A stretch of DNA of 8,911 nucleotides from Ferruginibacter sp. (GCA_018882645.1 VERM01000047.1:1-8911); one strand, 5' to 3'; positions 1-8,159 are shown, numbered from the stretch's first letter. The notes: generated from the sequence alone by a model not told the origin. Made by a program: numbers and translations.

Positions 1-780
1 GCTCATACCCATGATGGTCCATGCCGCAGGAATTCCTCCTTTTTCAATGAATGCTTTGAACTCAGCCTCCGCATTTCCGAGTATCACCCCCTGACCAAAA
101 ATGACAAATGGTTTCTGCGCATTGTTAATCAATTCGGCAGCTTTCTCAACATACTCAGAACGCACAACCGGTTTGGGCCTATAGCTTCTGATGTGATTGC
201 ATTTTTCATAACCCCCATATTCAAATTCCTGCAACTGAGCATTTTTGGTGATGTCAATCAACACCGGTCCGGGACGGCCACTTGATGCTATGTAAAAAGC
301 TTTTGCCAATACCGAAGGAATTTCAATGGCATCTGTTACCTGATAATTCCATTTGGTTACAGGTGTGGTGATGTTCATAACGTCCACTTCCTGAAAAGCA
401 TCTGTACCCAGTAAATGAGCAAATACCTGACCGGTGATACAAACTAACGGTGTGGAATCAATCATGGCATCTGCCAATCCGGTAATCAAATTCGTGGCAC
501 CGGGTCCGCTTGTAGCGAATACCACTCCGGTTTTGCCACTTGCGCGCGCATAGCCCTGCGCAGCATGGATAGCACCTTGCTCATGGCGAACCAGAATATG
601 TTTGAGCTGATCATTATAATCATACAATGCATCATAGATAGGCATAATAGCTCCGCCCGGATAGCCGAAAATAGTTTCAACATTTTCCGCTACCAATGCA
701 TCCATGACTGCCTTACTACCACTCATGGTATATTTCAATGGCTGCTCTGTCACATTAGAAGTGTTGACTGCTTTTTTCAT
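1..780 (-). CDS. ilvB: Acetolactate synthase large subunit, N-terminal part (runs off left edge)
   Basis: This is a thiamine-diphosphate enzyme that condenses pyruvate with pyruvate or 2-ketobutyrate, the first common step of valine/leucine and isoleucine synthesis. The 260 visible codons are read leftwards from ATG 780-778. They cover the N-terminal ThDP-binding domain and the start of the central domain. Visible motifs are FGYPGGAIMPIYDAL (about 38-52), VRHEQGAIHAAQGYARA with catalytic Glu67, SGPGATNLITG (about 91-101), the DAFQEVD loop (127-133) and GRPGPVLIDITKN (168-180). These match the anabolic AHAS large subunit (full length usually about 570-590 residues). Start choice: ATG 780 lies 32 bp after the ilvD stop and adds 18 residues before Met19 (codon 726-724), where the conserved core begins, so Met19 is an alternative start. 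No Shine-Dalgarno sequence is seen. The regulatory subunit (ilvN) is not in the window. The motif set makes a catabolic AlsS or another ThDP enzyme less likely. Confidence 0.95.
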   Translation of the reverse strand, partial: MKKAVNTSNVTEQPLKYTMSGSKAVMDALVAENVETIFGYPGGAIMPIYDALYDYNDQLKHILVRHEQGAIHAAQGYARASGKTGVVFATSGPGATNLITGLADAMIDSTPLVCITGQVFAHLLGTDAFQEVDVMNITTPVTKWNYQVTDAIEIPSVLAKAFYIASSGRPGPVLIDITKNAQLQEFEYGGYEKCNHIRSYRPKPVVRSEYVEKAAELINNAQKPFVIFGQGVILGNAEAEFKAFIEKGGIPAAWTIMGMS

Positions 781-812
781 TGACGTATTGATATTCGTTG
801 ACGATTAAGAAT

Positions 813-2501
813 CTATTCCTTGACTGCATCGGTTACACATCCTTCTGCAGCTGTGGTAGTTCGCTGTGCAAATTTGAACAGCAACCCTTTTTTTGCATTT
901 AAAGCAGGTTGTTTCCATTTATTTCTTCTCTTTGCTATTTCAACTTCATCTACTTTTAAAGTCATTGTTCTTTGTACCGCATCTAGTTCAATAAAGTCTC
1001 CGTCCTGTACCAATGCAATTAATCCTCCATCATATGCTTCAGGTGTGATATGTCCAACTACAAAACCATGCGTTCCTCCGCTGAAACGCCCGTCTGTAAT
1101 CAAGGCAACTGATTTACCCAATCCTGCTCCGATAATAGCAGAGGTGGGCTTAAGCATCTCCGGCATGCCGGGCCCTCCGCGAGGGCCTACATAACGTATC
1201 ACCACTACATCGCCGGGCTGAACCCTTCCCGATTGTATTCCCTTTATCAGTTCATGCTCTCCATCGAAAACTCGAGCGGGGCCAGTAAATATTTCTCCTT
1301 CTTTACCGGATATCTTGGCCACACTTCCTTTCTCTGCAAGATTTCCATAAAGTATCTGTAAGTGGCCTGTTTGCTTGATAGGATGCTCTACGGGGTAAAT
1401 AATCTTTTGATTATCAAAACAGATCGACGGCACTTCTTCCAGATTTTCGGCAATTGTTTTACCCGTCACAGTCATACAGTTCCCGTGAAGAAATCCCTTC
1501 TGTAATAAATACTTCATCAATACCGGAATACCTCCCATTTTATGCACATCTTCCATCAAATACTTTCCGCTGGGTTTGAGATCAGCAAGAACCGGCACGC
1601 GGTCGCTGATGCGTTGAATATCATCTTGTGTGAATGACACGCCCACACTCCAGGCCATTGCAATAAGATGAAGTACGGCATTCGTAGAGCCTCCCAATGT
1701 CATGATTACGGTTACTGCATTTTCAAATGCTTCACGCGTCATGATGTCTGAAGGGCAAATATTTTTTTCAAGCAATACCCGAATAGCATTTCCGGCGCGA
1801 ATACACTCCTCTTTTTTTTCGTTACTCAATGCAGGATTAGAGGAAGAGTAAGGCAGACTCATCCCCAGTGCTTCGATAGCACTTGCCATCGTATTGGCTG
1901 TGTACATTCCGCCGCAGGCACCGGGCCCGGGACAGGCATTCATCACTATTCCTTTAAAGTCATCTTCATCAAGCGTACCTGCAATCTTTCTTCCCAATGC
2001 TTCAAAAGCCGAAACAATATTTAATTCTTCTCCTTTATAATGACCGGGCGCAATCGTTCCTCCGTAGACCATGATGGACGGACGATTCAATCTGCCCATA
2101 GCGATTATAGATCCCGGCATATTTTTATCACAACCGGGAACTGCAATTATTCCGTCGTAATAATGAGCACCGCATACCGCTTCGATGCTGTCTGCAATGA
2201 GGTCTCTGCTGATCAAAGAATAACGCATGCCATCTGTTCCGTTACTGATGCCGTCACTCACACCGATGGTGTTAAAAATCAATCCAACCATATCATTCTC
2301 CCAAACACTCTTCTTGACGACAGCTGCCAAATCATTCAGATGCATATTGCAGGTGTTGCCGTCATATCCCATGCTGACAATACCGACTTGAGCTTTATTT
2401 AGATCGCCATCGGTAAGTCCAATACCGTATAGCATCGCCTGTGCTGCAGGCTGTGTTTCATCCTGTGTCAATACCCGAGAATATTTATTAATTGCCGACA
2501 T
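813..2501 (-). CDS. ilvD: Dihydroxy-acid dehydratase
   Basis: This iron-sulfur dehydratase converts 2,3-dihydroxyisovalerate and 2,3-dihydroxy-3-methylvalerate to the 2-keto acid precursors of valine and isoleucine. It is full length at 562 residues, normal for the IlvD/Edd family. Three cysteines fit the cluster ligands by position: Cys51 (DGNTCNMH), Cys124 (PGCDKNMPG) and Cys196 ([11 protein letters not shown]). Lys126 in the CDK motif corresponds to the metal-binding lysine, carbamylated in characterised homologues. Ser474 in [10 protein letters not shown] corresponds to the proposed catalytic base. Other hallmarks are [15 protein letters not shown] (about 82-96), [10 protein letters not shown] (270-279) and GGPGMPEML (442-450). 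The start is ATG 2501, 13 bp after the ilvE stop, and no competing upstream start is needed. Phosphogluconate dehydratase (Edd) or sugar-acid dehydratases of the same family are alternatives, but position between ilvE and ilvB supports IlvD. No Shine-Dalgarno sequence is present. Confidence 0.97.
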   Translation of the reverse strand: MSAINKYSRVLTQDETQPAAQAMLYGIGLTDGDLNKAQVGIVSMGYDGNTCNMHLNDLAAVVKKSVWENDMVGLIFNTIGVSDGISNGTDGMRYSLISRDLIADSIEAVCGAHYYDGIIAVPGCDKNMPGSIIAMGRLNRPSIMVYGGTIAPGHYKGEELNIVSAFEALGRKIAGTLDEDDFKGIVMNACPGPGACGGMYTANTMASAIEALGMSLPYSSSNPALSNEKKEECIRAGNAIRVLLEKNICPSDIMTREAFENAVTVIMTLGGSTNAVLHLIAMAWSVGVSFTQDDIQRISDRVPVLADLKPSGKYLMEDVHKMGGIPVLMKYLLQKGFLHGNCMTVTGKTIAENLEEVPSICFDNQKIIYPVEHPIKQTGHLQILYGNLAEKGSVAKISGKEGEIFTGPARVFDGEHELIKGIQSGRVQPGDVVVIRYVGPRGGPGMPEMLKPTSAIIGAGLGKSVALITDGRFSGGTHGFVVGHITPEAYDGGLIALVQDGDFIELDAVQRTMTLKVDEVEIAKRRNKWKQPALNAKKGLLFKFAQRTTTAAEGCVTDAVKE

Positions 2502-2514
2502 AGGTTTATTGATT

Positions 2515-3396
2515 TTATGAATAAATAAATTCTTGCTCTAACACCTTACATTTATAAGCCCGCTGGATTTTACTGCTCAATGTTTCCTCCCACTGCTTTT
2601 TAAAAGCAATACCATCCAATGAATCAAGCTCTACTATTTCGGCAGCGGTACCGCAATAAAAAGCTGCATCTGCTTCGTACATCTCTTCCGGAGTGAATTG
2701 CATTTCAACAATCGGTATTTTTAATTCGCTGCAGATTTCAAAAACAGTGGCGCGCGTAATGCCGGGAAGAATATTTCCTCTGGCCGGGGTGTACAATATG
2801 TTGTTTTTTTCAAAAAAAACATTCGCACCAGGACCTTCTGCAACGAAGCCGTTATTGTCCAATAAAAGCGCTTCATCGTATCCGTTATCTTTAGCTTCCT
2901 GACAAGCAAGAATTGAATTGACATAATGCCCGCTCACTTTTGCCTCAATATGAAATGCACTGGGATTAGGTCTTTTGTAATTGGAAGTCATCAATCTCAT
3001 TTTATTGGCGAGATAACCATTCGTCCATTCCCATGCAGTTATGGCCAGATGTGATTCTTTACCTTTTGAAAGCGACATATTGGGAGTACAGATTACAAGA
3101 GGGCGGATATAAGCATCTATGAAATTATTTTTTTTCAGTACTTCATAAGTCAGCTCGCCAAGCTGCCCAGTAGAATAATTAAATGGCATTTTCATAACTT
3201 CAGCGGAGTGTCTCAAACGGTCATAATGTTCTTTCGCTTTGAAAATTTTAGCTTTTCCCTCTACAGCGTATGATCTGATACCTTCAAATACGGCATAACC
3301 GTAATGCAGACTTTGTCCGTATAAATCAGTGGAGGCTTGAGACGCATTTACAAATTCACCGTTGAAATAAATGATTGTGTTATCGTTGTAATACAT
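2515..3396 (-). CDS. ilvE: Branched-chain amino acid aminotransferase (fold-type IV PLP enzyme)
   Basis: It transfers the amino group of glutamate to the keto acids of valine, leucine and isoleucine, the last step for all three, using pyridoxal phosphate. At 293 residues it is close to the usual size (about 300) for class IV aminotransferases. Diagnostic segments are [13 protein letters not shown] (31-43), [18 protein letters not shown] with the presumed PLP Lys153, the DEALLLD...EGPGANVFF block (about 174-195), LPGITRATV (210-218) for phosphate binding and GTAAEI (249-254). The last of these separates branched-chain aminotransferases from D-alanine aminotransferase and aminodeoxychorismate lyase relatives. 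ATG 3396 is the start. It follows a 140-bp gap after leuB, the longest gap in the cluster, which carries the dyad structure annotated at 3417-3486. ilvD follows 13 bp downstream. An A/T-rich homopolymer palindrome lies at 2803-2820 inside the gene, in frame and without sign of a frameshift. Confidence 0.95.
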   Translation of the reverse strand: MYYNDNTIIYFNGEFVNASQASTDLYGQSLHYGYAVFEGIRSYAVEGKAKIFKAKEHYDRLRHSAEVMKMPFNYSTGQLGELTYEVLKKNNFIDAYIRPLVICTPNMSLSKGKESHLAITAWEWTNGYLANKMRLMTSNYKRPNPSAFHIEAKVSGHYVNSILACQEAKDNGYDEALLLDNNGFVAEGPGANVFFEKNNILYTPARGNILPGITRATVFEICSELKIPIVEMQFTPEEMYEADAAFYCGTAAEIVELDSLDGIAFKKQWEETLSSKIQRAYKCKVLEQEFIYS

Positions 3397-3416
3397 TGGC
3401 TTGCTTTGATATCATT

Positions 3417-3486
3417 ACAGTTTAAACAAATAATCTTGTAAATATTTTCTCAATTGTTAAAAGAGAAAGATTTCTGTTTTAACTGT
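3417..3486 (-). promoter_or_regulatory. Imperfect dyad with alternative pairing partner in the leuB-ilvE gap
   Basis: Read on the minus strand, the arm GTTAAAACAGAAAT (3483-3470) is followed directly by CTTTCTCTTTTAAC (3469-3456). The arms are complementary at 12 of 14 positions. An overlapping segment, ACAGTTAAAACAGA (3486-3473), can instead pair with TTTGTTTAAACTGT (3430-3417), with 12 Watson-Crick pairs, one G-U and one mismatch of 14. The two pairings exclude each other. No U-tract follows either, so neither is an intrinsic terminator. Inference: an operator for a regulator of ilvE, or an RNA switch acting on ilvE translation. The site lies 20 to 90 bases upstream of the ilvE start. A weak promoter-like pair is also here (ATTG 3454-3451; ATTATTTG 3434-3427). 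AT-richness inflates chance matches, so confidence is modest. Confidence 0.35.
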
Positions 3487-3536
3487 TGCAAGCAATGCAT
3501 ATATGTTGTTCATAAGATTATAGCGAATCACTACAA

Positions 3537-4649
3537 TCAAATAATAGTAGGTTTTTGTAATTCATCTCTGGTGGTGCGAGCATTCGAAATATTTCCGGAG
3601 ATATAATCACATATTATATCTCCCATTTGAGTAGTTGAATAAAAATTTACAGAATCAATATCTTTTGTGACATAATTATTTTTTATTGCCCATTCAACCG
3701 CCTCTCTGATTGAAGCCGCTTCTTTATGCAATTCAAAATAATCCAGCATCATCGCCGCAGATAATATTGAGCCGGTGGGATTGGCAATATCTTTACCGGC
3801 TGCCTGTGGATAGGAGCCGTGAATGGGCTCAAATAAAGCAGCTGTATCTCCAATTGAAGCGGAAGGCAACATGCCCAGAGAGCCGGACAATACACTGGCT
3901 TCATCGCTGATGATATCTCCAAACATATTTTCAGTTAGAATTACATCAAACTGTGAGGGGTTGATGATCAACTGCATTGCGGCATTGTCAACAAACATGT
4001 AATCTACCGTTACATCAGTGAAATTGACAGCCATTTCCTGAACAACCTTGCGCCAGAGTCTGGAGGTGTCCAATACATTTGCCTTGTCCACCAGTGTGAG
4101 TTTATTTTTTCTTTGTTGCGCATGAGCGAAAGCCAGTTTGGCAATTCTTTCGATCTCCATTCTATTATAACTGCATTCATCAGATGCAGAATGGCCATCC
4201 GCACTAGTTTGTTTTTTTCCGAAATAAATTCCTCCTGTGAGTTCTCTCAGAATAACGATATCTACTCCCTCCAATTGTTTTGATTTCAATGGAGATAAAT
4301 GATGCAGGGTTTCGTATGTTATAACCGGACGAATATTTGCAAACAGTTGCAATGATTTACGAATACCCAAAATACCTTGTTCCGGACGGACTTTAGCATT
4401 GGGATCATTATCATATTTAGGATCACCAACAGCTCCGAAAAACACTGCATCTGATTGCATACAAAGATCAATCGTCTCTTTCGGCAAAGCAGATCCCATG
4501 ACATCAATAGCAGCAGCGCCTATCAGCGCCTTTTCAAAATGAAACTCATGACCGAATTTATCAGCCAGCGTCTTCAATACTTTTACTGCCTGAGCAGTTA
4601 CTTCAGGACCAATGCCATCTCCTTCCAGTAAAGCAATTTTTTTTATCAT
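3537..4649 (-). CDS. leuB: 3-isopropylmalate dehydrogenase
   Basis: This NAD-dependent beta-decarboxylating dehydrogenase oxidises 3-isopropylmalate to 2-ketoisocaproate, the direct precursor of leucine. It is 370 residues long, within the 350-370 usual for bacterial LeuB. Visible motifs are LEGDGIGPEV (8-17), the substrate arginines in GIRKSLQLFANIRP (Arg97, Arg107), RELTGGIYFG (135-144, Arg135 and Tyr142), VDKANVLDTSRLWR with Lys189, the metal aspartates Asp221 (VDNAAMQL), Asp245 and Asp249 (NMFGDIISDE), and the NAD-binding segment HGSYPQAAGKDIANP (277-291). The NANIRP-type arginine pattern and RELTGGIYFG favour isopropylmalate over isocitrate or tartrate dehydrogenase, and the leuCD neighbours agree. 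ATG 4649 starts 30 bp after the leuD stop. A 13-bp odd palindrome (4653-4665) lies just ahead of the start codon but may be chance. Confidence 0.96.
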   Translation of the reverse strand: MIKKIALLEGDGIGPEVTAQAVKVLKTLADKFGHEFHFEKALIGAAAIDVMGSALPKETIDLCMQSDAVFFGAVGDPKYDNDPNAKVRPEQGILGIRKSLQLFANIRPVITYETLHHLSPLKSKQLEGVDIVILRELTGGIYFGKKQTSADGHSASDECSYNRMEIERIAKLAFAHAQQRKNKLTLVDKANVLDTSRLWRKVVQEMAVNFTDVTVDYMFVDNAAMQLIINPSQFDVILTENMFGDIISDEASVLSGSLGMLPSASIGDTAALFEPIHGSYPQAAGKDIANPTGSILSAAMMLDYFELHKEAASIREAVEWAIKNNYVTKDIDSVNFYSTTQMGDIICDYISGNISNARTTRDELQKPTII

Positions 4650-4679
4650 AAAATTTGCTGCAAATAATTGATGTTATTA

Positions 4680-5276
4680 TTAAACTATTGATTGTTCGTA
4701 TTGAATGATATCTTCTTTGATACTTATTAAATAATCTATATCGTCATATCCATTCAGCAAACAATTCTTTTTGTATGCGTTGATGTCGAAATTTTCGGAC
4801 AACCCCTTAGAAGGAATACTGATTTGCTGTTTTTCCAAATCAATCAACAGAGATTCATTTTCATTCAGCGCAAAGATTGACCGTAAAAAGCTTTCAGACA
4901 CTGTTACAGGCAATACACCATTATTGAGAGCATTGTTTTTGAAAATATCAGCAAAGAAACTGCTCACCACTGCTTTGAAGCCAAAATCTTGGAGTGCCCA
5001 TGCAGCATGCTCCCTGGATGACCCACAACCAAAGTTTTTGGCTGCAACCAGAATCTCGCCGCCATAATTATTGTCATTTAAAACGAATCCGTTTTTTGGC
5101 TTCATTTCATCATCATTCTCAAATCTCCAATCACGGAAAAGATTTTTTCCAAAACCTTCTCGGGTTGTAGCTTTCAAAAATCTGGCAGGAATTATCTGAT
5201 CCGTATCCACATTTTCTATATTCAACGGAACGAAACGAGAATGAATGATATTTATTTTTTGTGTAATCAAGTGCAT
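4680..5276 (-). CDS. leuD: 3-isopropylmalate dehydratase small subunit
   Basis: This is the swivel-domain subunit of isopropylmalate isomerase, which with LeuC converts 2-isopropylmalate to 3-isopropylmalate. It is 198 residues long, the usual size for LeuD. Characteristic segments are [15 protein letters not shown] (about 21-35) and [15 protein letters not shown] (81-95), the substrate-recognising loop that holds the GSSREHA signature of the aconitase family. ATG 5276 is the start, 9 bp after the leuC stop. Because the spacer is a multiple of three, leuC and leuD are in the same frame, separated by a tandem TAA TAA. The close spacing fits coupled expression of the two subunits, which must form a heterodimer. 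No Shine-Dalgarno sequence is visible; the spacer is almost all A and T. Confidence 0.96.
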   Translation of the reverse strand: MHLITQKINIIHSRFVPLNIENVDTDQIIPARFLKATTREGFGKNLFRDWRFENDDEMKPKNGFVLNDNNYGGEILVAAKNFGCGSSREHAAWALQDFGFKAVVSSFFADIFKNNALNNGVLPVTVSESFLRSIFALNENESLLIDLEKQQISIPSKGLSENFDINAYKKNCLLNGYDDIDYLISIKEDIIQYEQSIV

Positions 5277-5285
5277 AATTTTTTA

Positions 5286-6683
5286 TTACAATAAATCTCT
5301 CACATCCATTACTTCTCCGCTAATGGCTGCTGCTGCTGCGGTGAGTGGACTTGCCAACAACGTTCTGGCTCCTGCACCCTGACGGCCTTCAAAATTTCTG
5401 TTGCTGGTAGATATGCAATATTTTCCAGCAGGAATTTTATCCTCATTCATACCGAGACAAGCGCTACATCCAGGCTGTCTCAAACGAAAGCCAGAGGCTT
5501 GAAAAATCACATCCAAGCCTTCATTAATGGCTTGCTTTTCAACCTGCTTGCTTCCAGGCACAATCCACACTTCTACCTCTTTGGCTTTTTGCTTTCCTTT
5601 CACAAAATCAGCTACCAATCTTAAATCTTCGATACGAGAATTGGTACAACTACCTATGAATACGTAATCAATTTTTTTCCCTTTAATGGGCATACCGGCA
5701 TCAAGTCCCATATATTCCAAAGAAGCTGTCAATCCCTTTTTGTCTGTTTCACTTACAGATTCTGCAGTAGGAATATTTTCATTCACACCAATACCCATGC
5801 CGGGGTTGGTTCCGTAAGTAATCATCGGCGGTATCTCAGCAGCATTGATAAGAATCTCTTTATCAAATACTGCATCTTCATCTGAAAATAATTTTTCCCA
5901 TTCTGTCAATGCTTTTCCCCACTCATCATTTTTGGGAGCAAATGGTTTGTCTTTCAAGTATTCAAATGTAGTTTCATCAGGAGCAATCAATCCGCAACGG
6001 CCACCCATTTCAATACTCATATTGCAGATGGTCATTCTGGCTTCCATACTGAGATTGCGAATGGCAGAGCCCTCAAATTCAATCGCATGTCCTGTTGCCC
6101 CACTGGAAGAAATTTTTGACAAAATATAAAGAACAATATCTTTTGACAGCACTCCTTTCTGCAATTCACCGTCAATAGTAATGCGCATCAATTTAGGTTT
6201 GGATTGCAACAAACATTGAGTAGCCAATACCATTTCCACTTCGCTGGTGCCGATCCCAAAGGCAATATTACCAAAAGCTCCATGCGTGCTGGTATGGCTG
6301 TCGCCGCAAACAATTGTCATCCCCGGTTGTGTAATACCCAACTCAGGACCAATCACATGAACGATACCTTGATTGGGATGACCGAGACCGTACAATTCAA
6401 TTCCATGATTATTACAGTTTTGAATCAGTGCATCCACCTGCTGACGACTCAGCAAGTCTTTGATAGGGAGATGCTGGTTGAGTGTAGGCACATTATGATC
6501 TGCGGTTGCAATGGTTTGCTGGGGCCTGAACACCTTAACACCACGCTTATCCAATCCGTTGAATGCCTGAGGGCTGGTTACCTCATGAATGAAATGCCTG
6601 TCGATATAAAACACGGCGGGTCCGTTGTCAATTTGTTTGACAATATGCCTTTCCCAAATCTTATCAAATAATGTTTTTCCCAA
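5286..6683 (-). CDS. leuC: 3-isopropylmalate dehydratase large subunit (TTG start)
   Basis: This is the [4Fe-4S] catalytic subunit of isopropylmalate isomerase and works with LeuD. It is 465 residues long, matching the roughly 466 typical of the LeuC group. The cluster cysteines are Cys346 ([13 protein letters not shown]), Cys406 and Cys409 ([10 protein letters not shown]). Other hallmarks are [10 protein letters not shown] (35-44), [15 protein letters not shown] (121-135), [12 protein letters not shown] (145-156) and [13 protein letters not shown] (426-438). The start is unusual. No ATG is available between the leuA stop and the conserved N-terminus (GKTLFDKIW), and the only sensible initiator is TTG at 6683-6681, preceded by ATT. 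This gives the expected (M)GKTLFDKIW start. The leuA stop lies 9 bp upstream in the same frame. The N-terminal match to characterised LeuC proteins makes this start likely despite the weak codon. Confidence 0.96.
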   Translation of the reverse strand: MGKTLFDKIWERHIVKQIDNGPAVFYIDRHFIHEVTSPQAFNGLDKRGVKVFRPQQTIATADHNVPTLNQHLPIKDLLSRQQVDALIQNCNNHGIELYGLGHPNQGIVHVIGPELGITQPGMTIVCGDSHTSTHGAFGNIAFGIGTSEVEMVLATQCLLQSKPKLMRITIDGELQKGVLSKDIVLYILSKISSSGATGHAIEFEGSAIRNLSMEARMTICNMSIEMGGRCGLIAPDETTFEYLKDKPFAPKNDEWGKALTEWEKLFSDEDAVFDKEILINAAEIPPMITYGTNPGMGIGVNENIPTAESVSETDKKGLTASLEYMGLDAGMPIKGKKIDYVFIGSCTNSRIEDLRLVADFVKGKQKAKEVEVWIVPGSKQVEKQAINEGLDVIFQASGFRLRQPGCSACLGMNEDKIPAGKYCISTSNRNFEGRQGAGARTLLASPLTAAAAAISGEVMDVRDLL

Positions 6684-6692
6684 AATATAGTA

Positions 6693-7856
6693 TTAAGCTG
6701 CAGGTTGTTTAAACTGTTTTGCCATCATTTCAAGATCTTCATTATCCACCTCTTTTTTTCCATCAGCAATTTGGATAAAAATTTGATATAAACCATCAAT
6801 ATCATCTCTGTCAAAAGTAAATCCGAGCATTTGAAGACGATAAGCCAATGCACTTCTGCCGCTACGGGCTGTAAGTACAATTTTACTGGCTTCTGCGCCA
6901 ACTTCTTCCGGATTGATGATTTCATAATTCTGTGCATTCTTTAAAAAACCATCCTGGTGAATGCCGCTACTGTGAGCGAATGCATTGCTGCCTACGATAG
7001 CCTTATTGGGTTGCACAGGCATACGCATGGTTTCACTGACAAGTCTGCTGATGGGATTCAAATCTTTGGTGACAATATTTGTATAGAAGCCAAGATTATT
7101 GTGTTGTTTCAAAATCATCACTACTTCTTCCAGAGATGTATTGCCGGCTCTCTCACCTAAACCGTTTATTGTACATTCAATTTGTCCGGCACCCGCCATT
7201 ACACCGGCGATGGCATTGGCTGTGGCTAGTCCCAGATCATTATGACAATGGCAACTGATTACGGCTTTATCAATATTCGGAACATTGTTGACCAGATAAG
7301 CTATTTTTTCGGCGTATTGATTCGGCAGACAGTAGCCTGTTGTATCAGGGATGTTTACTACGGTTGCACCCGCATTGATTACAGCTTCGGTTACTCGTGC
7401 CAAATAGTCGTTATCCGTTCTTCCCGCATCTTCCGCATAAAATTCAACATCATCTACAAAATTTTTGGCCCATCGAACACATTGAACAGCTCTGATAAGA
7501 ATATCTTCCCTGTTGGAATTGAATTTGGTCAAAATATGATGATCGCTGGTGCCGATACCGGTATGTATACGTGGCCTTTCAGCATGCTGTAAAGCTTCGG
7601 CAGCAATTTCAATATCTTTTAATACAGCTCTGCTCAGTGCACAGACCGCTGCATGCCTTATCACTTTTGAAATTTCCTTTACTGAAATGAAATCACCCGG
7701 GGAAGATATGGGGAATCCTGCCTCAATGATATCCACTCCAAGGGATTCAAGTTTAAGTGCCAAATCCACTTTATCCTTCATATTCAACTTACAACCGGGA
7801 ACCTGCTCGCCGTCTCTTAAAGTTGTATCGAAAATCTGAATTTTTTTTCCGGACAT
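6693..7856 (-). CDS. leuA: 2-isopropylmalate synthase, short form
   Basis: It condenses acetyl-CoA with 2-ketoisovalerate, the committed step to leucine. The protein has a DRE-TIM-type catalytic barrel. Visible residues are Asp10, Arg14 and Asp15 in [13 protein letters not shown], His203 and His205 with Asn206-Asp207 in [13 protein letters not shown] (metal site), NGLGERAGN (231-239) and SGIHQDG (297-303). At 387 residues it is far shorter than the roughly 520-residue LeuA of enterobacteria. It ends after the linker subdomains and has no room for the C-terminal LeuA_dimer regulatory domain that binds leucine. Feedback inhibition through that domain is therefore not expected, which is an inference. 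Short forms are known in Bacteroidota. Homocitrate or citramalate synthase are relatives, but the leuCDB genes directly downstream support LeuA. ATG 7856 is the first gene start of the cluster. No Shine-Dalgarno sequence is present. Confidence 0.93.
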   Translation of the reverse strand: MSGKKIQIFDTTLRDGEQVPGCKLNMKDKVDLALKLESLGVDIIEAGFPISSPGDFISVKEISKVIRHAAVCALSRAVLKDIEIAAEALQHAERPRIHTGIGTSDHHILTKFNSNREDILIRAVQCVRWAKNFVDDVEFYAEDAGRTDNDYLARVTEAVINAGATVVNIPDTTGYCLPNQYAEKIAYLVNNVPNIDKAVISCHCHNDLGLATANAIAGVMAGAGQIECTINGLGERAGNTSLEEVVMILKQHNNLGFYTNIVTKDLNPISRLVSETMRMPVQPNKAIVGSNAFAHSSGIHQDGFLKNAQNYEIINPEEVGAEASKIVLTARSGRSALAYRLQMLGFTFDRDDIDGLYQIFIQIADGKKEVDNEDLEMMAKQFKQPAA

Positions 7857-7879
7857 ATGAATTGAATTGTTGAGTGAAA

Positions 7880-7907
7880 ATTATATCACAACCAATTGTG
7901 TTTCCAA
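7880..7907 (-). promoter_or_regulatory. Alternative sigma70-like promoter for leuA with dyad in the spacer
   Basis: On the minus strand TTGGAA (7907-7902), a 16-bp spacer and TATAAT (7885-7880) resemble a classical sigma70 promoter. Within the spacer, CACAA and TTGTG flank four bases (7900-7887), a possible operator. Bacteroidota primary sigma factors usually prefer a different consensus, so this is a second choice to the 7955-7984 candidate. Confidence 0.2.
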
Positions 7908-7954
7908 ATAAAAACAGTTTTCGAATTTAAACTACTTCAGAGGAAGAAACATTA

Positions 7955-7984
7955 CAAAATAAACCCTGGTTTACACTCTACAAA
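7955..7984 (-). promoter_or_regulatory. Candidate Bacteroidota-type promoter for leuA
   Basis: On the minus strand TTTG (7984-7981) is followed after 18 bp by TTATTTTG (7962-7955). This resembles the Bacteroidota consensus TTTG at -33 and TAnnTTTG at -7, with one mismatch in the -7 element. Transcription would begin near 7948-7950, giving a leader of about 90 nt before leuA. The match was found by eye and is not unique in AT-rich DNA. Confidence 0.35.
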
Positions 7985-8042
7985 ATGCGAAAATTCATTT
8001 AAAACACAGTAAAATAGGGCGTTTCAGAATTATACATATACG

Positions 8043-8159
8043 ATGCCCAACCGAAACCAGGACACTCGCTTTCAACTGATCAAATCTCTGGAAAAGAGCG
8101 GTGAAGACAATTTTAGATTGTTTGATGCAATTGGCAAGATAGATTACGATGATGATTAA
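8043..8159 (+). CDS. Small hypothetical protein, 38 residues, acidic C-terminus
   Basis: An ATG at 8043 opens 38 codons ending in TAA at 8157-8159. The product begins MPNRNQDTRFQLIK and ends GKIDYDDD. It is hydrophilic and largely helix-compatible, with no signal peptide, membrane segment or cysteine. An in-frame stop at 8010-8012 rules out an upstream extension at any ATG. Support for coding comes from a sharp GC rise limited to the ORF, codon choice that looks normal for the neighbours, and a balanced amino acid make-up. There is no recognised family, no clear promoter and no Shine-Dalgarno sequence, although the other genes here also lack one. The complementary strand carries a 71-codon ORF (8210-7995) that I regard as its shadow. 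It is orphaned between two divergent units. Function unknown. Confidence 0.5.
   Translation: MPNRNQDTRFQLIKSLEKSGEDNFRLFDAIGKIDYDDD

Noticed and set aside
1..780. Possibility that ilvB is truncated or a pseudogene
   Set aside because: The frame is open to the first base with all motifs intact; it simply continues beyond the window.
2803..2820. Homopolymer palindrome in ilvE (seven T, C, eight A on the plus strand), a possible slippage site
   Set aside because: The reading frame is intact through it and encodes the expected conserved segment (ANVFFEKNN). There is no sign of frameshift or phase-variable use.
4653..4665. 13-bp odd palindrome (ATTTGC, T, GCAAAT) just upstream of the leuB start
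   Set aside because: A 6-bp arm palindrome is expected by chance in a window of this size, and a 1-nt centre cannot form a full hairpin loop.
6204..6671. Plus-strand ORF of 155 codons opposite leuC, and similar ones at 820-1194 and 2040-2402
   Set aside because: They lie antisense to well-supported genes, have no recognisable protein features and are explained by codon bias on the opposite strand.
7916..7933. AGTTT/AAACT inverted repeat and the heptamer ACAGTTT shared by the leuA and ilvE upstream regions, as a possible common operator
   Set aside because: The shared element is only seven AT-rich bases, placed at different distances from the two starts, and the arms do not extend.
7935..7952. 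Tiny minus-strand ORF MFLPLK upstream of leuA with two Leu codons
   Set aside because: It would start at or before the predicted transcription start, has only six codons, and no attenuator hairpin with a U-tract follows.
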